A stretch of DNA of 64,000 nt from Sphingobacteriales bacterium TSM_CSM (GCA_002212725.1 MTCR01000110.1:1-64000), one strand, 5' to 3'. Positions 1 to 7,409 are shown, counted from the stretch's first letter. Program-made: numbers and translations. The notes: generated from the sequence alone by a model not told the origin.

Positions 1-1
1 G

Positions 2-409
2 TACTCGGGGCTGGAAGGCTGCCATAAGTTGATAAGGGAACTGGTGGCAGTTATTGCGGCGTTGGAAAACCGGGTAACAGAATTGGAACGTCAGTTGGGA
101 CAGCACAGTGGCAACAGTCACCGCCCGCCCTCCTCCGATGGTTTTAAGAAAAAGGCAGCCCCCCTTGTTGGCAAGAAACATAAACGAGGAGGACAGGACG
201 GACATAAAGGCAATACACTGAAAATGGTGGCGCAACCCGATAGCGTGGTTGCTTTAAAAGCGGAGGTTTGTGCCGGTTGCGGACAATCTCTGTCGGGCAG
301 GAAGATTGGTCATCGTCTGTTAAACCGGCGTCAGGTGTTCGATTTGCCTCCCGATTTACGGCTTTATAGTACAGAATTTGGAATAAATTCATTTCACATT
401 CTGCCGTAA
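2..409 (+). pseudogene. IS66-family transposase, N-terminal fragment
   Basis: The frame is open from the left edge; a TTG at 29 is only a possible start. It shows the IS66 transposase N-terminus: a leucine-rich coiled coil (VAVIAALENRVTELERQL), the NSHRPPSSDGFKKK segment, and a zinc-finger-like CAGCG pair followed by the RRQVFDLPP motif that leads into the catalytic region. Right after that motif the protein turns into unrelated residues and stops, so the DDE catalytic domain of the roughly 450-550 residue family protein is missing. No TnpA/TnpB-type IS66 partner ORFs are visible. It is a dead insertion-sequence stump, or the edge of an element cut by a later rearrangement. Confidence 0.8.
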
Positions 410-1016
410 AACCCGGTGAGTGGAGAAAGCAATAGAAATTTAAAATTGGGACACTACGGCAATTTCCCGGACGATACAAGTACCGCCGTTATTACCCAAT
501 GCAGTGAGAGTGCTTTCAAAGGCTTTTTAGCAATAACCCCTTTCCACCCCATTTGTCCTATAATTAACATTATGTGATTTTTCAAAATGTTAATATTATA
601 ATTACCCGGTTAAGTTATATTTGCTATGTTATAACTGTTGGCTATTTTACTTTTTTGAACTGTGCAAGTTTTTTAAGATTTTCTACTGTTTAATTTGGGG
701 TTTGTTTTTAACGGCAAGTGCAAATGTGAAACTTCTTTTTGAATTATGCAACTATTTGCTGTAAAAATATTTTTTGAGTTGCACAATTAGTTGGTTTACC
801 CCTATCAGATGGATATTCAGGATATTGAAACCACTGCCCGATTTAACCACAACTTAGTTATCTATCTCCCCAAAAGGAACAATTCAATTTTCGGCTCCAA
901 ATGAAACAAAACGGTACTTGGAGGCGTTTAATGGAGGTTAAGTAATACCAAATTATTGGTTATCGGTCCGCAACCAACACAAATTTAATTTACAAACCCG
1001 TAATTATTACACAATT
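410..1016. other. Gene-free accessory spacer
   Basis: I find no convincing gene in these about 600 bases. The only short frame of note starts at the ATG near 809 and runs about 30 codons without recognisable features. The stretch is AT-rich and separates the IS66 stump from the HicBA pair, so it would have to contain the hicBA promoter. No clear TAnnTTTG box was found near the start at 1017. Confidence 0.5.
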
Positions 1017-1241
1017 ATGTACACCTACAAAATTCGTTTATATAAAGAAGCAGAAGGCGGATTTACGGTTTCTGTTCCGGCATTACCCGGGTGTATCACC
1101 TATGGCGAAGATGTAGATGATGCGATTGCCATGGCAAAAGAAGCCATTGAACTTTATATTGAAGAGTTGAAGGAAAGAGGTGAAGCTATTCCCGACGACA
1201 GCAATACGTTGGAATATTCTTTAAACCTGGAGCTGACATGA
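1017..1241 (+). CDS. hicB: HicB-family antitoxin
   Basis: This 74-residue protein has the HicB core: a short partial RNase H-like fold with the FTVSVPALPGCITYG signature, then the helix EDVDDAIAMAKEAIELYIEEL. HicB binds and neutralises the HicA mRNA interferase, and longer family members also repress the operon. This is a short form with no room for an extra C-terminal DNA-binding domain. Its stop overlaps the start of hicA by four bases (ATGA), giving an antitoxin-first, translationally coupled pair. It lies among mobile-element debris, consistent with horizontal arrival. Confidence 0.93.
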   Translation: MYTYKIRLYKEAEGGFTVSVPALPGCITYGEDVDDAIAMAKEAIELYIEELKERGEAIPDDSNTLEYSLNLELT

Positions 1242-1444
1242 ATCTAAGCCCCAATCATCTTATCAAAATACTGTTACAGTATGGCTTTATTTTTAAACTT
1301 TCCAAGGGTTCACATCAACTGTATTTCAACCCTGTTACCAATAAAACGGTTATCGTTCCTGTTCACGGAGGCAAGGATATGAAAAAAGGTACTTTTCTTG
1401 CTATCCTCAAACAGGCAGGTATTGATAAAAATGAGTTGGATTAA
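1238..1444 (+). CDS. hicA: HicA-family mRNA interferase toxin
   Basis: This 68-residue protein has the double-stranded-RNA-binding-like fold of HicA: GFIFKLSKGSHQLYF with the catalytic His26, then TVIVPVHGGKDMKKGTFLAILKQAGI, the conserved second half. HicA toxins cleave mRNA and tmRNA in a ribosome-independent way. The length is normal for the family and all key residues are present, so the pair with hicB looks functional. The start ATG is set by the four-base overlap with hicB. Directly after its stop lies a piece of a different toxin family (RelE-like). Confidence 0.93.
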   Translation: MNLSPNHLIKILLQYGFIFKLSKGSHQLYFNPVTNKTVIVPVHGGKDMKKGTFLAILKQAGIDKNELD

Positions 1445-1643
1445 AGATTTTTATGCTAACGCGGCGTGTAATTTGATAAGCATAGAATCTAAGAGTGGCG
1501 GAAAACGTAGTGGGGCGCGCATTATTACCCATTTTGCCGTGGTGGCTTCAACGCTGTACTTGCTTGCTATTTACGATAAATCGGAGGTAAAGAATCTATC
1601 GGACAAAGAGTTGAAAGAACTCCTTGATGATATACCCGAATAG
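1431..1643 (+). pseudogene. RelE/HigB-like toxin, C-terminal stump
   Basis: The frame from the ATG at 1431 resembles the C-terminal half of RelE/ParE-superfamily toxins: IESKSGGKRSGARIITHF matches the usual GKxGGxRVI strand, followed by the strand VASTLYLLAIYDKSE and the C-terminal helix NLSDKELKELLDDI. The first half of the roughly 100-110 residue fold is missing, and the frame overlaps the end of hicA by 14 bases in another phase. No antitoxin gene follows. I read it as the remnant of a RelE-type module whose 5' part was lost when hicBA came to sit upstream. Confidence 0.65.
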
Positions 1644-1666
1644 TAATGGCGCAAGAGTGTTATGCG

Positions 1667-1806
1667 TTATTGTAAATCCAAGGTAATGGTTTTGCCATCT
1701 GCAAAGGTTACGGTTCGGGGCAGGTTGATGTGGTTGTAGCAGATGGTAATGCCTTTGTTGGCATACATAATCATATTACCGTTGGCATTGCAGGCGTATT
1801 CGGAGG
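1667..1806 (-). pseudogene. RHS-repeat fragment, diverged copy of 5009-5144
   Basis: Read on the minus strand this is a 45-residue RHS piece (SEYACNANGNMIMYANKG, then YNHINLPRTVTFADGKTIT) that ends in a stop. It is nearly the same as the residues encoded by 5144-5009 in the larger RHS remnant, with scattered substitutions (for example YANKGITIC for DANKGIMIQ) and one extra base near its end. It is a dispersed duplicate with no start and no RHS gene around it, lying between the RelE stump and the broken HNH gene. Confidence 0.85.
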
Positions 1807-1830
1807 GTATTACTTGCTTTCGGAAATGAG

Positions 1831-2239
1831 TTAATACATGTTTATATCCAACAACATTTTTCTTTCTGTAATTGCATCGGGGTGGTTTAGTTTAAGTATG
1901 GTAATAGTTGCTATGGCAATAGTTGTAAGGGGCAGCAATTCTCCTGCGGGCATTATAGAAAAGTGTTCTTCCCATATGTCTATACGGGGATTGTAAAAAC
2001 GGACAGGGTGTGCAACTTCGGGTAGTATGGTTGCTATATCGGTACCTTTATTATAGTTGCAGATTGGGCAGGCATAAGCAAGGTTGCTTTCAATTGTTTG
2101 TCCGCCATGTTTTATGCTAATGATGTTCTACATGGAAACTAAAAAAGGAGAACTGCTCTGCAATTTTACAATACTCACATCTGCAATTGGCGCGTTGTGC
2201 TACCTCTAAGCGTAAACTATCGGGAACATAGCGGCTCAT
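1831..2239 (-). pseudogene. HNH endonuclease with a frameshift
   Basis: From the ATG at 2239 the protein begins MSRYVPDSLRLEVAQRA, followed by NCRCEYC, the first zinc/structural cysteine pair of HNH nucleases, and reaches FHVEHH before a stop at about 2118. Shifting frame around 2120-2128 restores the rest: IISIKHGGQT, then NLAYACPICNYNKGTDI with the second cysteine pair, and a normal C-terminus ending at 1831. Joined, it is a full-length (about 135 residues) HNH protein of the type found beside small helical proteins in many bacteria. A one-base insertion or two-base deletion inside the active-site region therefore inactivates it, unless it is a sequencing error. It lies three bases after the gene at 2243-2479. 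Confidence 0.8.
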
Positions 2240-2242
2240 TAC

Positions 2243-2479
2243 CTACCCGATAAGTTGTTGTTGTGCATGTATTTTAGCAAGGCGTATCAGTCTTTCTAAA
2301 ACGATATAGTGGTCTAATTCATCTTTCTCATCGGGTAGCAAGCCTTTGGCTGTGTGTTTCTCCATTAATTCAGATAGCCTTTGCTGCATTGCTGCGGGCG
2401 CTTTTAGAGTGAGCGTTTTTGCAGGATTAAGTTGGGCAATTGCCTCTGCTACTTGGTCATATAAAATATCGGTAGTCAT
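2243..2479 (-). CDS. Small helical protein, partner of HNH endonuclease gene
   Basis: This 78-residue, probably all-helical protein (MTTDILYDQVAEAIAQLNPAKTL..., then ELDHYIVLERLIRLAKIHAQ) has no known function. From memory, similar small proteins are often encoded directly upstream of an HNH endonuclease of exactly the type found broken at 1831-2239, in cyanobacteria and Bacteroidota. The three-base spacing here supports co-expression. An antitoxin-like or regulatory role for the nuclease is possible but is inference from pairing alone. The gene itself looks intact although its partner is frameshifted. Confidence 0.7.
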   Translation of the reverse strand: MTTDILYDQVAEAIAQLNPAKTLTLKAPAAMQQRLSELMEKHTAKGLLPDEKDELDHYIVLERLIRLAKIHAQQQLIG

Positions 2480-2621
2480 GCTGGTATTTAGGTTGTAAAT
2501 ACAAATTTACGTAGTTTTTTGCATGTTAGCTATTTTTAGGAAAAATAATTTTGGTTGAAAATGGCAAGCGCGCTATCGGGTCAAGCCTGAAGGGGACTTT
2601 TTTCTAGCTTTGTGGAATAAC

Positions 2622-3245
2622 CTACCTGAAAATGTATGTTGAATAGATTACCGGTGCCTCCATTGTTGCATTTACCCCAAATATCATTACTTCTATATTG
2701 CCATGTTCATCATTCATTCTTACCCATACTTTATCGGGTGGCATCAACCGAACAGAATCTATGTACAACTCGTAACGATAACCATTGGGGAACCTGGCTC
2801 TTAACTCTTGCGTCATAGAGTCTAAATAGTTTGTAATCAAACCAAAATCCATATCCAAATGTAAAACTACTTCTGTGTGATAATAAAACAATGCTGGATA
2901 AGAATACAATAATTTATTGTTTTGTGGTGCCATGCTATAAGTATATTCCGATAACATATTTACGCTATCTAATAAAGTTCCAGTTTGTGAGTTAATTTTG
3001 TACAAAAAAAGTGCATTATCGAAAATAAAAAGTAGTTTTCTGTTAGTATCTTCGATGTAAGGAATTCCAGTATCATAGTCATCAGTACCGAATTTAAAAG
3101 TATCTTTCCAATCTTTCTGCCAAACTTCATAAATTATACTCTGATTTTTTCTGTAAAATTGTATTGAATCGTTTTCTTTGTTGCCACAAGCAACCAAAAT
3201 TAAACTAAGTAAAAGCAATAAGTTGGAAGTGGTATTTTTTTTCAT
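2622..3245 (-). CDS. Lipoprotein of unknown function
   Basis: This 207-residue protein starts with a lipoprotein signal: MKKNTTSNLLLLLSLILVAC, a lysine-rich start, a leucine-rich core and a lipobox ending in Cys20. The mature part is rich in aromatic and acidic residues and repeated strand-like segments (DALFLYKINSQTGTLLDS type), suggesting a beta-rich or propeller-like periplasmic domain, but I do not recognise a family. It lies 91 bases downstream, on the same strand, of the RHS C-terminal domain with an HExxH motif. This is the position of an immunity gene for a polymorphic toxin. That role is an inference from position. Confidence 0.65.
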   Translation of the reverse strand: MKKNTTSNLLLLLSLILVACGNKENDSIQFYRKNQSIIYEVWQKDWKDTFKFGTDDYDTGIPYIEDTNRKLLFIFDNALFLYKINSQTGTLLDSVNMLSEYTYSMAPQNNKLLYSYPALFYYHTEVVLHLDMDFGLITNYLDSMTQELRARFPNGYRYELYIDSVRLMPPDKVWVRMNDEHGNIEVMIFGVNATMEAPVIYSTYIFR

Positions 3246-3335
3246 AGTGCAACTATCTACTGAAATGGTTAGTTATTCTTTCTATAAAACTCTGTTGTGT
3301 CCAACCCAAGGTCTCCCTTCGTTTTTCATACGTTC

Positions 3336-3823
3336 TTACCCAAAATGGTTTAAGTTCCAATAACATATTAACTCTGTCTTCGCATAAAGATATCTTCTCA
3401 TTTTGTCATGGTGTATCTCCTGTTTCAATCGCACCCCATCATTTAGAAAAGAGGTCATGTGTTGTTCAATATGTTGAGATTCGTGCTCAAATGTGTCGGC
3501 AATTGTAGAAAGCTGCGTTCCAAAATCATCAAAATTATTGGGGTGGTATTGCGCTCTAATCTTTGCAATAAATGAAATATAGCTATCGGGAGTTCCGTTT
3601 TGGGCAGCAGCTCTTGTTTTTGCATTTAATTTACCGCCTTTGATGACTTCGGGATCTTTCTTTTTCCCATTGTAATAAACTTGTGTGCCGCCTTCAAAAT
3701 CAGGCGTTTCGGAAGTAAATGTAACCGATACATGCCCGTAACGTCCGCCCTCGCCGTATCTTTTATGAAACTTTTTGCCCTCTCTGGTAGATGCCCATAA
3801 ATAGAATGCAGTTGTTATAATTG
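3336..3823 (-). pseudogene. RHS toxin C-terminal domain with HExxH motif, detached
   Basis: The minus strand carries an open frame of about 160 codons without an early start codon. It runs from a segment TTAFYLWASTREGKKFHKRYG to a stop at 3336. In the middle is FEHESQHIEQH, containing HESQH, a match to the HExxH zinc-binding motif of zincin metallopeptidases, with further histidines nearby (at 3471-3485). The frame continues from the RHS core at 3825-3985 but in a different phase, so a frameshift or deletion near 3825-3845 separates them. Its place right after the RHS core motif is that of the variable toxin tip of RHS proteins. The first in-frame Met lies about 40 residues before the end, so it cannot be expressed as a whole on its own. 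Confidence 0.6.
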
Positions 3824-3824
3824 G

Positions 3825-3985
3825 GTTTCGGGTCCACCTGCCACCACCTGCCCGTTTGCGGGTCGAGCGACCGGAATTGGGCGTGGTTTATGTGCAACCC
3901 GAAATCTTCTACTAACTCTATGCCGTTGTATTGGTAGTTGTTTGCTTCTACGCCAAGCGGCGCTTCAAAGTTAGGGTTAATTTGT
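3825..3985 (-). pseudogene. RHS core-domain fragment (conserved end of the repeat shell)
   Basis: The minus strand encodes NYQYNGIELVEDFGLHINHA followed by QFRSLDPQTGRWWQVDP. This is the highly conserved hyperconserved-core sequence that closes the RHS beta-cocoon just before the variable C-terminus. It belongs to the same gene as the fragment at 4588-5765, but the two are separated by the DUF559 insert and its flanking repeats, and roughly 50 residues normally found in between seem to be missing. After VDP the frame runs into unrelated residues, while the toxin-like domain continues in another phase. Confidence 0.85.
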
Positions 3986-3986
3986 T

Positions 3987-4014
3987 ACCCCTAAATCCCC
4001 TAAAGGGGACTTTT
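3987..4014. repeat. 28-bp repeat, left copy of inverted pair
   Basis: A 28-base sequence beginning ACCCCTAAATCCCC and ending AAAGGGGACTTTT occurs here and, exactly, in reverse complement at 4560-4587. It contains the small palindrome TCCCCTAAAGGGGA. The two copies bracket the DUF559 gene. From memory this is a very common dispersed motif in Bacteroidota genomes. Confidence 0.9.
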
Positions 4015-4042
4015 TTTCCTTGATTCGTGGAGGAGAGGGTTG

Positions 4043-4444
4043 TTATGGGGGGAGTGGCAGGCGGTTTTGGGCTAGCTGGGTTATGGCGGATACTACTGTT
4101 TTTACCTCGGTTAGTACTGTTTCATTGGTAAACCGCATGACCATAATACCAGCTTGCTCAAGTTCTCTTGTCCTTTCGGCATCATACTGGTATTGCTCCT
4201 TTACTTGGTGAATTGCCTCATCTATTTCCACTACTAACCGAATTTCAAAGCAGTAAAAATCGGCAATAAAGTAAAGAAGGGGGTGTTGTCTTCGGAATTT
4301 TAACCCACAGCATTGTTTATTGCTTAAATGCGTCCATAGCAAGGCTTCGGCAGGCGTAGGGTTTGCCCTTAATGTTTTGGCAAACCGAAACAACCACGGC
4401 GGGGCATTGGCAAAAAGAGTAAGGTGGGGGTCAGGTGGGTACAT
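4043..4444 (-). CDS. DUF559-family (Vsr-like) endonuclease domain protein
   Basis: This 133-residue protein matches the DUF559 family, a PD-(D/E)xK fold related to very-short-patch-repair endonucleases. Visible features are the N-terminal LRANPTPAEALLWTHL, the segment GLKFRRQHPLLYFIADFYC with the first catalytic Asp, LVVEIDEAIH with the second acidic pair, and the C-terminal VMRFTNETVL strand. The start at 4444 gives the normal family length. It lies alone between inverted 28-bp repeats and interrupts an RHS gene, which makes a mobile cassette likely. Its substrate is unknown. A role in moving the flanking repeats is speculation. Confidence 0.88.
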   Translation of the reverse strand: MYPPDPHLTLFANAPPWLFRFAKTLRANPTPAEALLWTHLSNKQCCGLKFRRQHPLLYFIADFYCFEIRLVVEIDEAIHQVKEQYQYDAERTRELEQAGIMVMRFTNETVLTEVKTVVSAITQLAQNRLPLPP

Positions 4445-4505
4445 GTGTAGGTGGGTTTAGGTGGGGTAAAGATAGTAGGAAAAGTGGTTCTGCATAACAC
4501 ACGAC

Positions 4506-5765
4506 TTAATTTTTTAACGTGCAACATACGAGGTAACCACTTGATAGTAAGGACACATTAAAAGTCCCCTTTAGGGGATTTAGGGGTGGATGGGCGCAAG
4601 TTGGCATCGGGGTGCGCCCGCCTTCTAAGAGGTTGATGCGCCCTTCTTCGTGGTAGTAGCCTTCCGGTTCTTGGTTCAGGTATTCTAAGCCCAGTACATA
4701 GTCGCGAATGGTGCAGCTTTCGCGTATGGGTTCTACTGCGGGCGGGTTGGTGCGGGCGGGGGCTGTGCCGGTTTGTACGTATGCTTGCTGTATGGCGGTT
4801 TGTATTTTGGTTTGGGTGGCGGCGTAGTAATCTATGTAAGTGAGTGGGGTTTCTTCGGGGGTGCGGTTGGTATTGATGTGTTTAATACGCTCAGATTGGT
4901 GGCGGTGTTGGTCTATGTAATCGGGGCGTTTTATGTCTGTTATAAGAATCGGGTCGCTGTCGGTTCGCAGTTGGCAGGTTCGTTTTTGGAGTTTACGTCC
5001 GGTGGCATCGTAAATCCAGGTAATGGTTTTGCCATCTGCAAAGGTTACGGTTCGGGGCAGGTTGAGGTGGTTGTATTGTATCATAATGCCTTTGTTGGCA
5101 TCCATAACCATATTGCCGTTGGCATCGTAGGCGTATTCGGGGTTGGAGGTGGTGGCAGAAGAACTGCCGTTGTCTTTAAAATCGTTCAGATCGGGGTCGG
5201 TGTCTTGTGTTTCGTCGTCAATAAATTGGGGTTGATTGCCAAAGGGCATGTATTGGTAGGTGAGTTTATCTACCATGCCCCATACGGGTGCGGGATTGTG
5301 GCTTTTTATTCCGGTGCGGATGAGAGCGGTGATGTTGCCGGCGGGGTTGTAGGTGTATGTTTCGCTAAAACCTTCGTTTGGATTGGTGGAAGTGGATGGA
5401 TTGTAGGCGGCGGTAAGGCGGTTCAGGGCATCGTAGCTAAAGCTGTATGCGCGCAAGATGCCGTCTTGTTCGGTTTTCCATTCTATGGCGCTTATATTGC
5501 CGTTGTAATTGGGGCTGCCAAGCAGAGTAGGTACATTGTTGTAATGCAAAGACATAGCAAAAAGATCGTTGTATAATTCGCCTCCGGCACTTAAATTGTT
5601 GGGGTCGTTAATGGCGGTGAGCCAGCCGCGGGGGTTGTATTGATAGTCAATAGATTGAAGGTATCCGCTGCTTAATTGGTGCAGGTTTTTTTCGGTAAGT
5701 TGCCCGGTGGCGTTGTAGGTCATGCTTGCATTGGCGCCGGTACATAAAAAGTTAGAGAGGTGCAA
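4506..5765 (-). pseudogene. RHS-repeat protein, internal fragment truncated at both ends
   Basis: The 419-residue frame is built of RHS/YD repeats: TYNATGQLTEKNLH, DYQYNPRGWLTAIN, SYDALNRLTAAYN, YTYNPAGNITAL, YAYDANGNMVMDANKG, then EYLNQEPEGYYHEEGRINLL near the end. RHS proteins are giant cell-surface or secreted shells carrying a toxic tip. Here both ends are lost. The 5' side stops being RHS-like around 5765, and on the 3' side the coding sequence runs into the 28-bp repeat at 4587 so that the last 30 or so residues are translated repeat. The next RHS piece resumes at 3985, beyond the DUF559 gene. Confidence 0.88.
4560..4587. repeat. 28-bp repeat, right copy of inverted pair
   Basis: This is the exact reverse complement of 3987-4014. 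It lies inside the reading frame of the RHS fragment, converting its last residues into repeat-encoded sequence (HPPLNPLKGT). The 601-base interval 3987-4587 between the outer ends is a candidate mobile unit. Confidence 0.9.
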
Positions 5766-6205
5766 GGTGGGCAGGTAAATAGTTTATTGGTCATTGGCAC
5801 TCTTGTCAGGGGTTTTTAAAGGGTGAGTTGTGCGTTTGCTACGGAGGTAATGAGGGAAAAGTTTGCACTTTGAGCAATAAAATCCGGTTAAGGTGTAGTT
5901 AAGTCTTGCTAATCTTATACACCTGAGCCGCACGTTTTTGGACATTTACAAGAGGTAAGACATAAAAAAACGCATTATCCACTCGCGGCAAGTCCATCAT
6001 ATATTTTAAATGTACCACATATTATCGTCACTTGTGGGCTTCAACTGTAGGTTTTTAAGCAGTGCCGTGGCAATTTGAAGCATAAAGGAACGGCTATTGG
6101 TTACATATAAACTACAATTGACCATCTCTGCCCTCATCTGCAGTTTATTTTGCTGCCTTCATAGAACCCAAAAGCCACTTTCGGGTTTTTAATAGTAAAT
6201 AATAA
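5766..6205. other. Spacer between the accessory region and the lipocalin gene
   Basis: No gene is convincing in these 440 bases. On the minus strand, about 6026-6160 gives a coding-looking run (SRSFMLQIATALLKNLQLKP) that ends in a stop near 6026 and might be the tail of a transposase or another degraded gene, but I cannot assign it. This marks the boundary between debris and the ordinary chromosomal genes to the right. Confidence 0.4.
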
Positions 6206-6748
6206 ATGCCTGTTATGAAAACGATATTTTCTATTATTGCCTTCTTTGCCGCCTGCCTGTTGTTTGCCTGTGGCAATAATGCCGAATTGCCCACGGTAAC
6301 CGAAGTGGATTTGGCGCGCTATGCCGGAAAATGGTATGAAATTGCCAGTTTCCCTACATCTTTTCAGAAAGACTGCCAATGTACAACCGCCACCTATACG
6401 CAAACAGACAAGGGTTATGTAAAAGTGTATAACCAATGCCGCAAAGGGGCGGCCGGCAGTAAAACAACCGATATTGAAGGCAAGGCTTTTCCTGCATCGG
6501 GCAGCAATAACGCCCGGCTGAAAGTGCAGTTTTTTCCTTTGGTTAAAGCGCCTTACTATATCATAGGTTTAGACTCGGTCAATTACCAATATGCCATGGT
6601 AGGTGCTCCAAGCCGAAATTACCTTTGGATTTTAAGCAGAAACCCGCAACTTGAACCCGATATTTACGACCGGCTTACCAATAAAGCATCACAACTTGGT
6701 TTTGATGTAAACCGTCTTAAACGCACTATACAAGATTGCCCTATGTAG
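6206..6748 (+). CDS. Lipocalin-family lipoprotein (Blc-like)
   Basis: The protein has a lipoprotein signal (KTIFSIIAFFAACLLFAC) and then the bacterial lipocalin domain: the GxW motif in DLARYAGKWYEIASFPTSFQ, the strand CTTATYTQ, and the later YAMVGAPSRNYLWILSRNP, which is the Blc signature for the closing strands and helix. Bacterial lipocalins of this group bind lysophospholipids or fatty acids at the outer membrane. Start can be ATG 6206 or ATG 6215 (MKTIF); the second gives a more typical signal peptide. About 180 residues is normal. It is a single gene with no obvious partner. Confidence 0.9.
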   Translation: MPVMKTIFSIIAFFAACLLFACGNNAELPTVTEVDLARYAGKWYEIASFPTSFQKDCQCTTATYTQTDKGYVKVYNQCRKGAAGSKTTDIEGKAFPASGSNNARLKVQFFPLVKAPYYIIGLDSVNYQYAMVGAPSRNYLWILSRNPQLEPDIYDRLTNKASQLGFDVNRLKRTIQDCPM

Positions 6749-6905
6749 CCCCGCTCACCGTTATTTCATTGTTTGCACAGAGCTGTTTGCATTGTTCGTA
6801 AAAATAAGAACAATTAGTTGTACCTTAGCGTTTTATTTGAGCCTTATCTGCAAACCGGCTTTAGCGGCAGTGGGTATAGGTGATTGCTTTGTAAAACCAA
6901 ACCGC

Positions 6906-7331
6906 ATGAAAAAAAGTCATATTGCTGCATTGATGCTCATAGGCGTATTTATTGCCTACATTATTGCCACATCGGCCAACTACAGCACTTACGAAACTTT
7001 TGCAACCGCCCACTCCAACGAAGGCAAGGAGTTTCAGGTGGTTGGTGTGTTGGTGCCCGATAAAGAACAGTATTACAACCCGCAGGAAGATGCCAACCGT
7101 TTTACCTTTTACATGACCGATGAAAACAAGGAAGAACGCAAAGTAGTGTACTACGGGCCAAAACCCCGCGATTTTGAAAAATCGGAAAAAATTGTATTAA
7201 CCGGTAAAATGCAGGGCGAGGAGTTTCATGCCTCCAAAATACTGCTCAAATGCCCTTCTAAATACATTGAAGATAAATTAGACAACAAAGGGTATTATGC
7301 TCCCGAAACAACAACGGCCGCCGGCAGTTAG
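6906..7331 (+). CDS. ccmE: Cytochrome c maturation protein CcmE, CxxxY type
   Basis: CcmE is the periplasmic haem chaperone of system I. It takes haem from CcmC and passes it to CcmF. From ATG 6906 the protein has 141 residues, with an N-terminal membrane anchor (residues 5-21), then an OB-fold beta barrel (FQVVGVLV, RFTFYMTDE, KVVYYG, EKIVLTGKM) and FHASKILLKCPSKY. Classical CcmE binds haem covalently through His in an HxxxY motif. Here the same place reads CPSKY (Cys116, Tyr120), the CxxxY variant known from Desulfovibrio and archaea. The frame upstream of 6906 is open but lacks features; the MKKSH start fits the signal anchor. ccmF follows 78 bases later. Confidence 0.88.
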   Translation: MKKSHIAALMLIGVFIAYIIATSANYSTYETFATAHSNEGKEFQVVGVLVPDKEQYYNPQEDANRFTFYMTDENKEERKVVYYGPKPRDFEKSEKIVLTGKMQGEEFHASKILLKCPSKYIEDKLDNKGYYAPETTTAAGS

Positions 7332-7409
7332 TTAAGCCGGTTGCATTGTTACCAACTTTAATTTTCTGCACATTGCGGTGCGTACTCTTTAATTATTGCG
7401 ATAACATTT

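Noticed and set aside
2589-2602. Third copy of the 28-bp DUF559-flanking repeat (AAGGGGACTTTTTT)
   Set aside because: Only the last 12-13 bases match and the palindrome is missing, so chance similarity cannot be excluded.
4773-5576. A 267-codon open frame on the plus strand
   Set aside because: It is antisense to the RHS fragment; its Gly/Val-rich sequence is the mirror of RHS codon use and has no domain.
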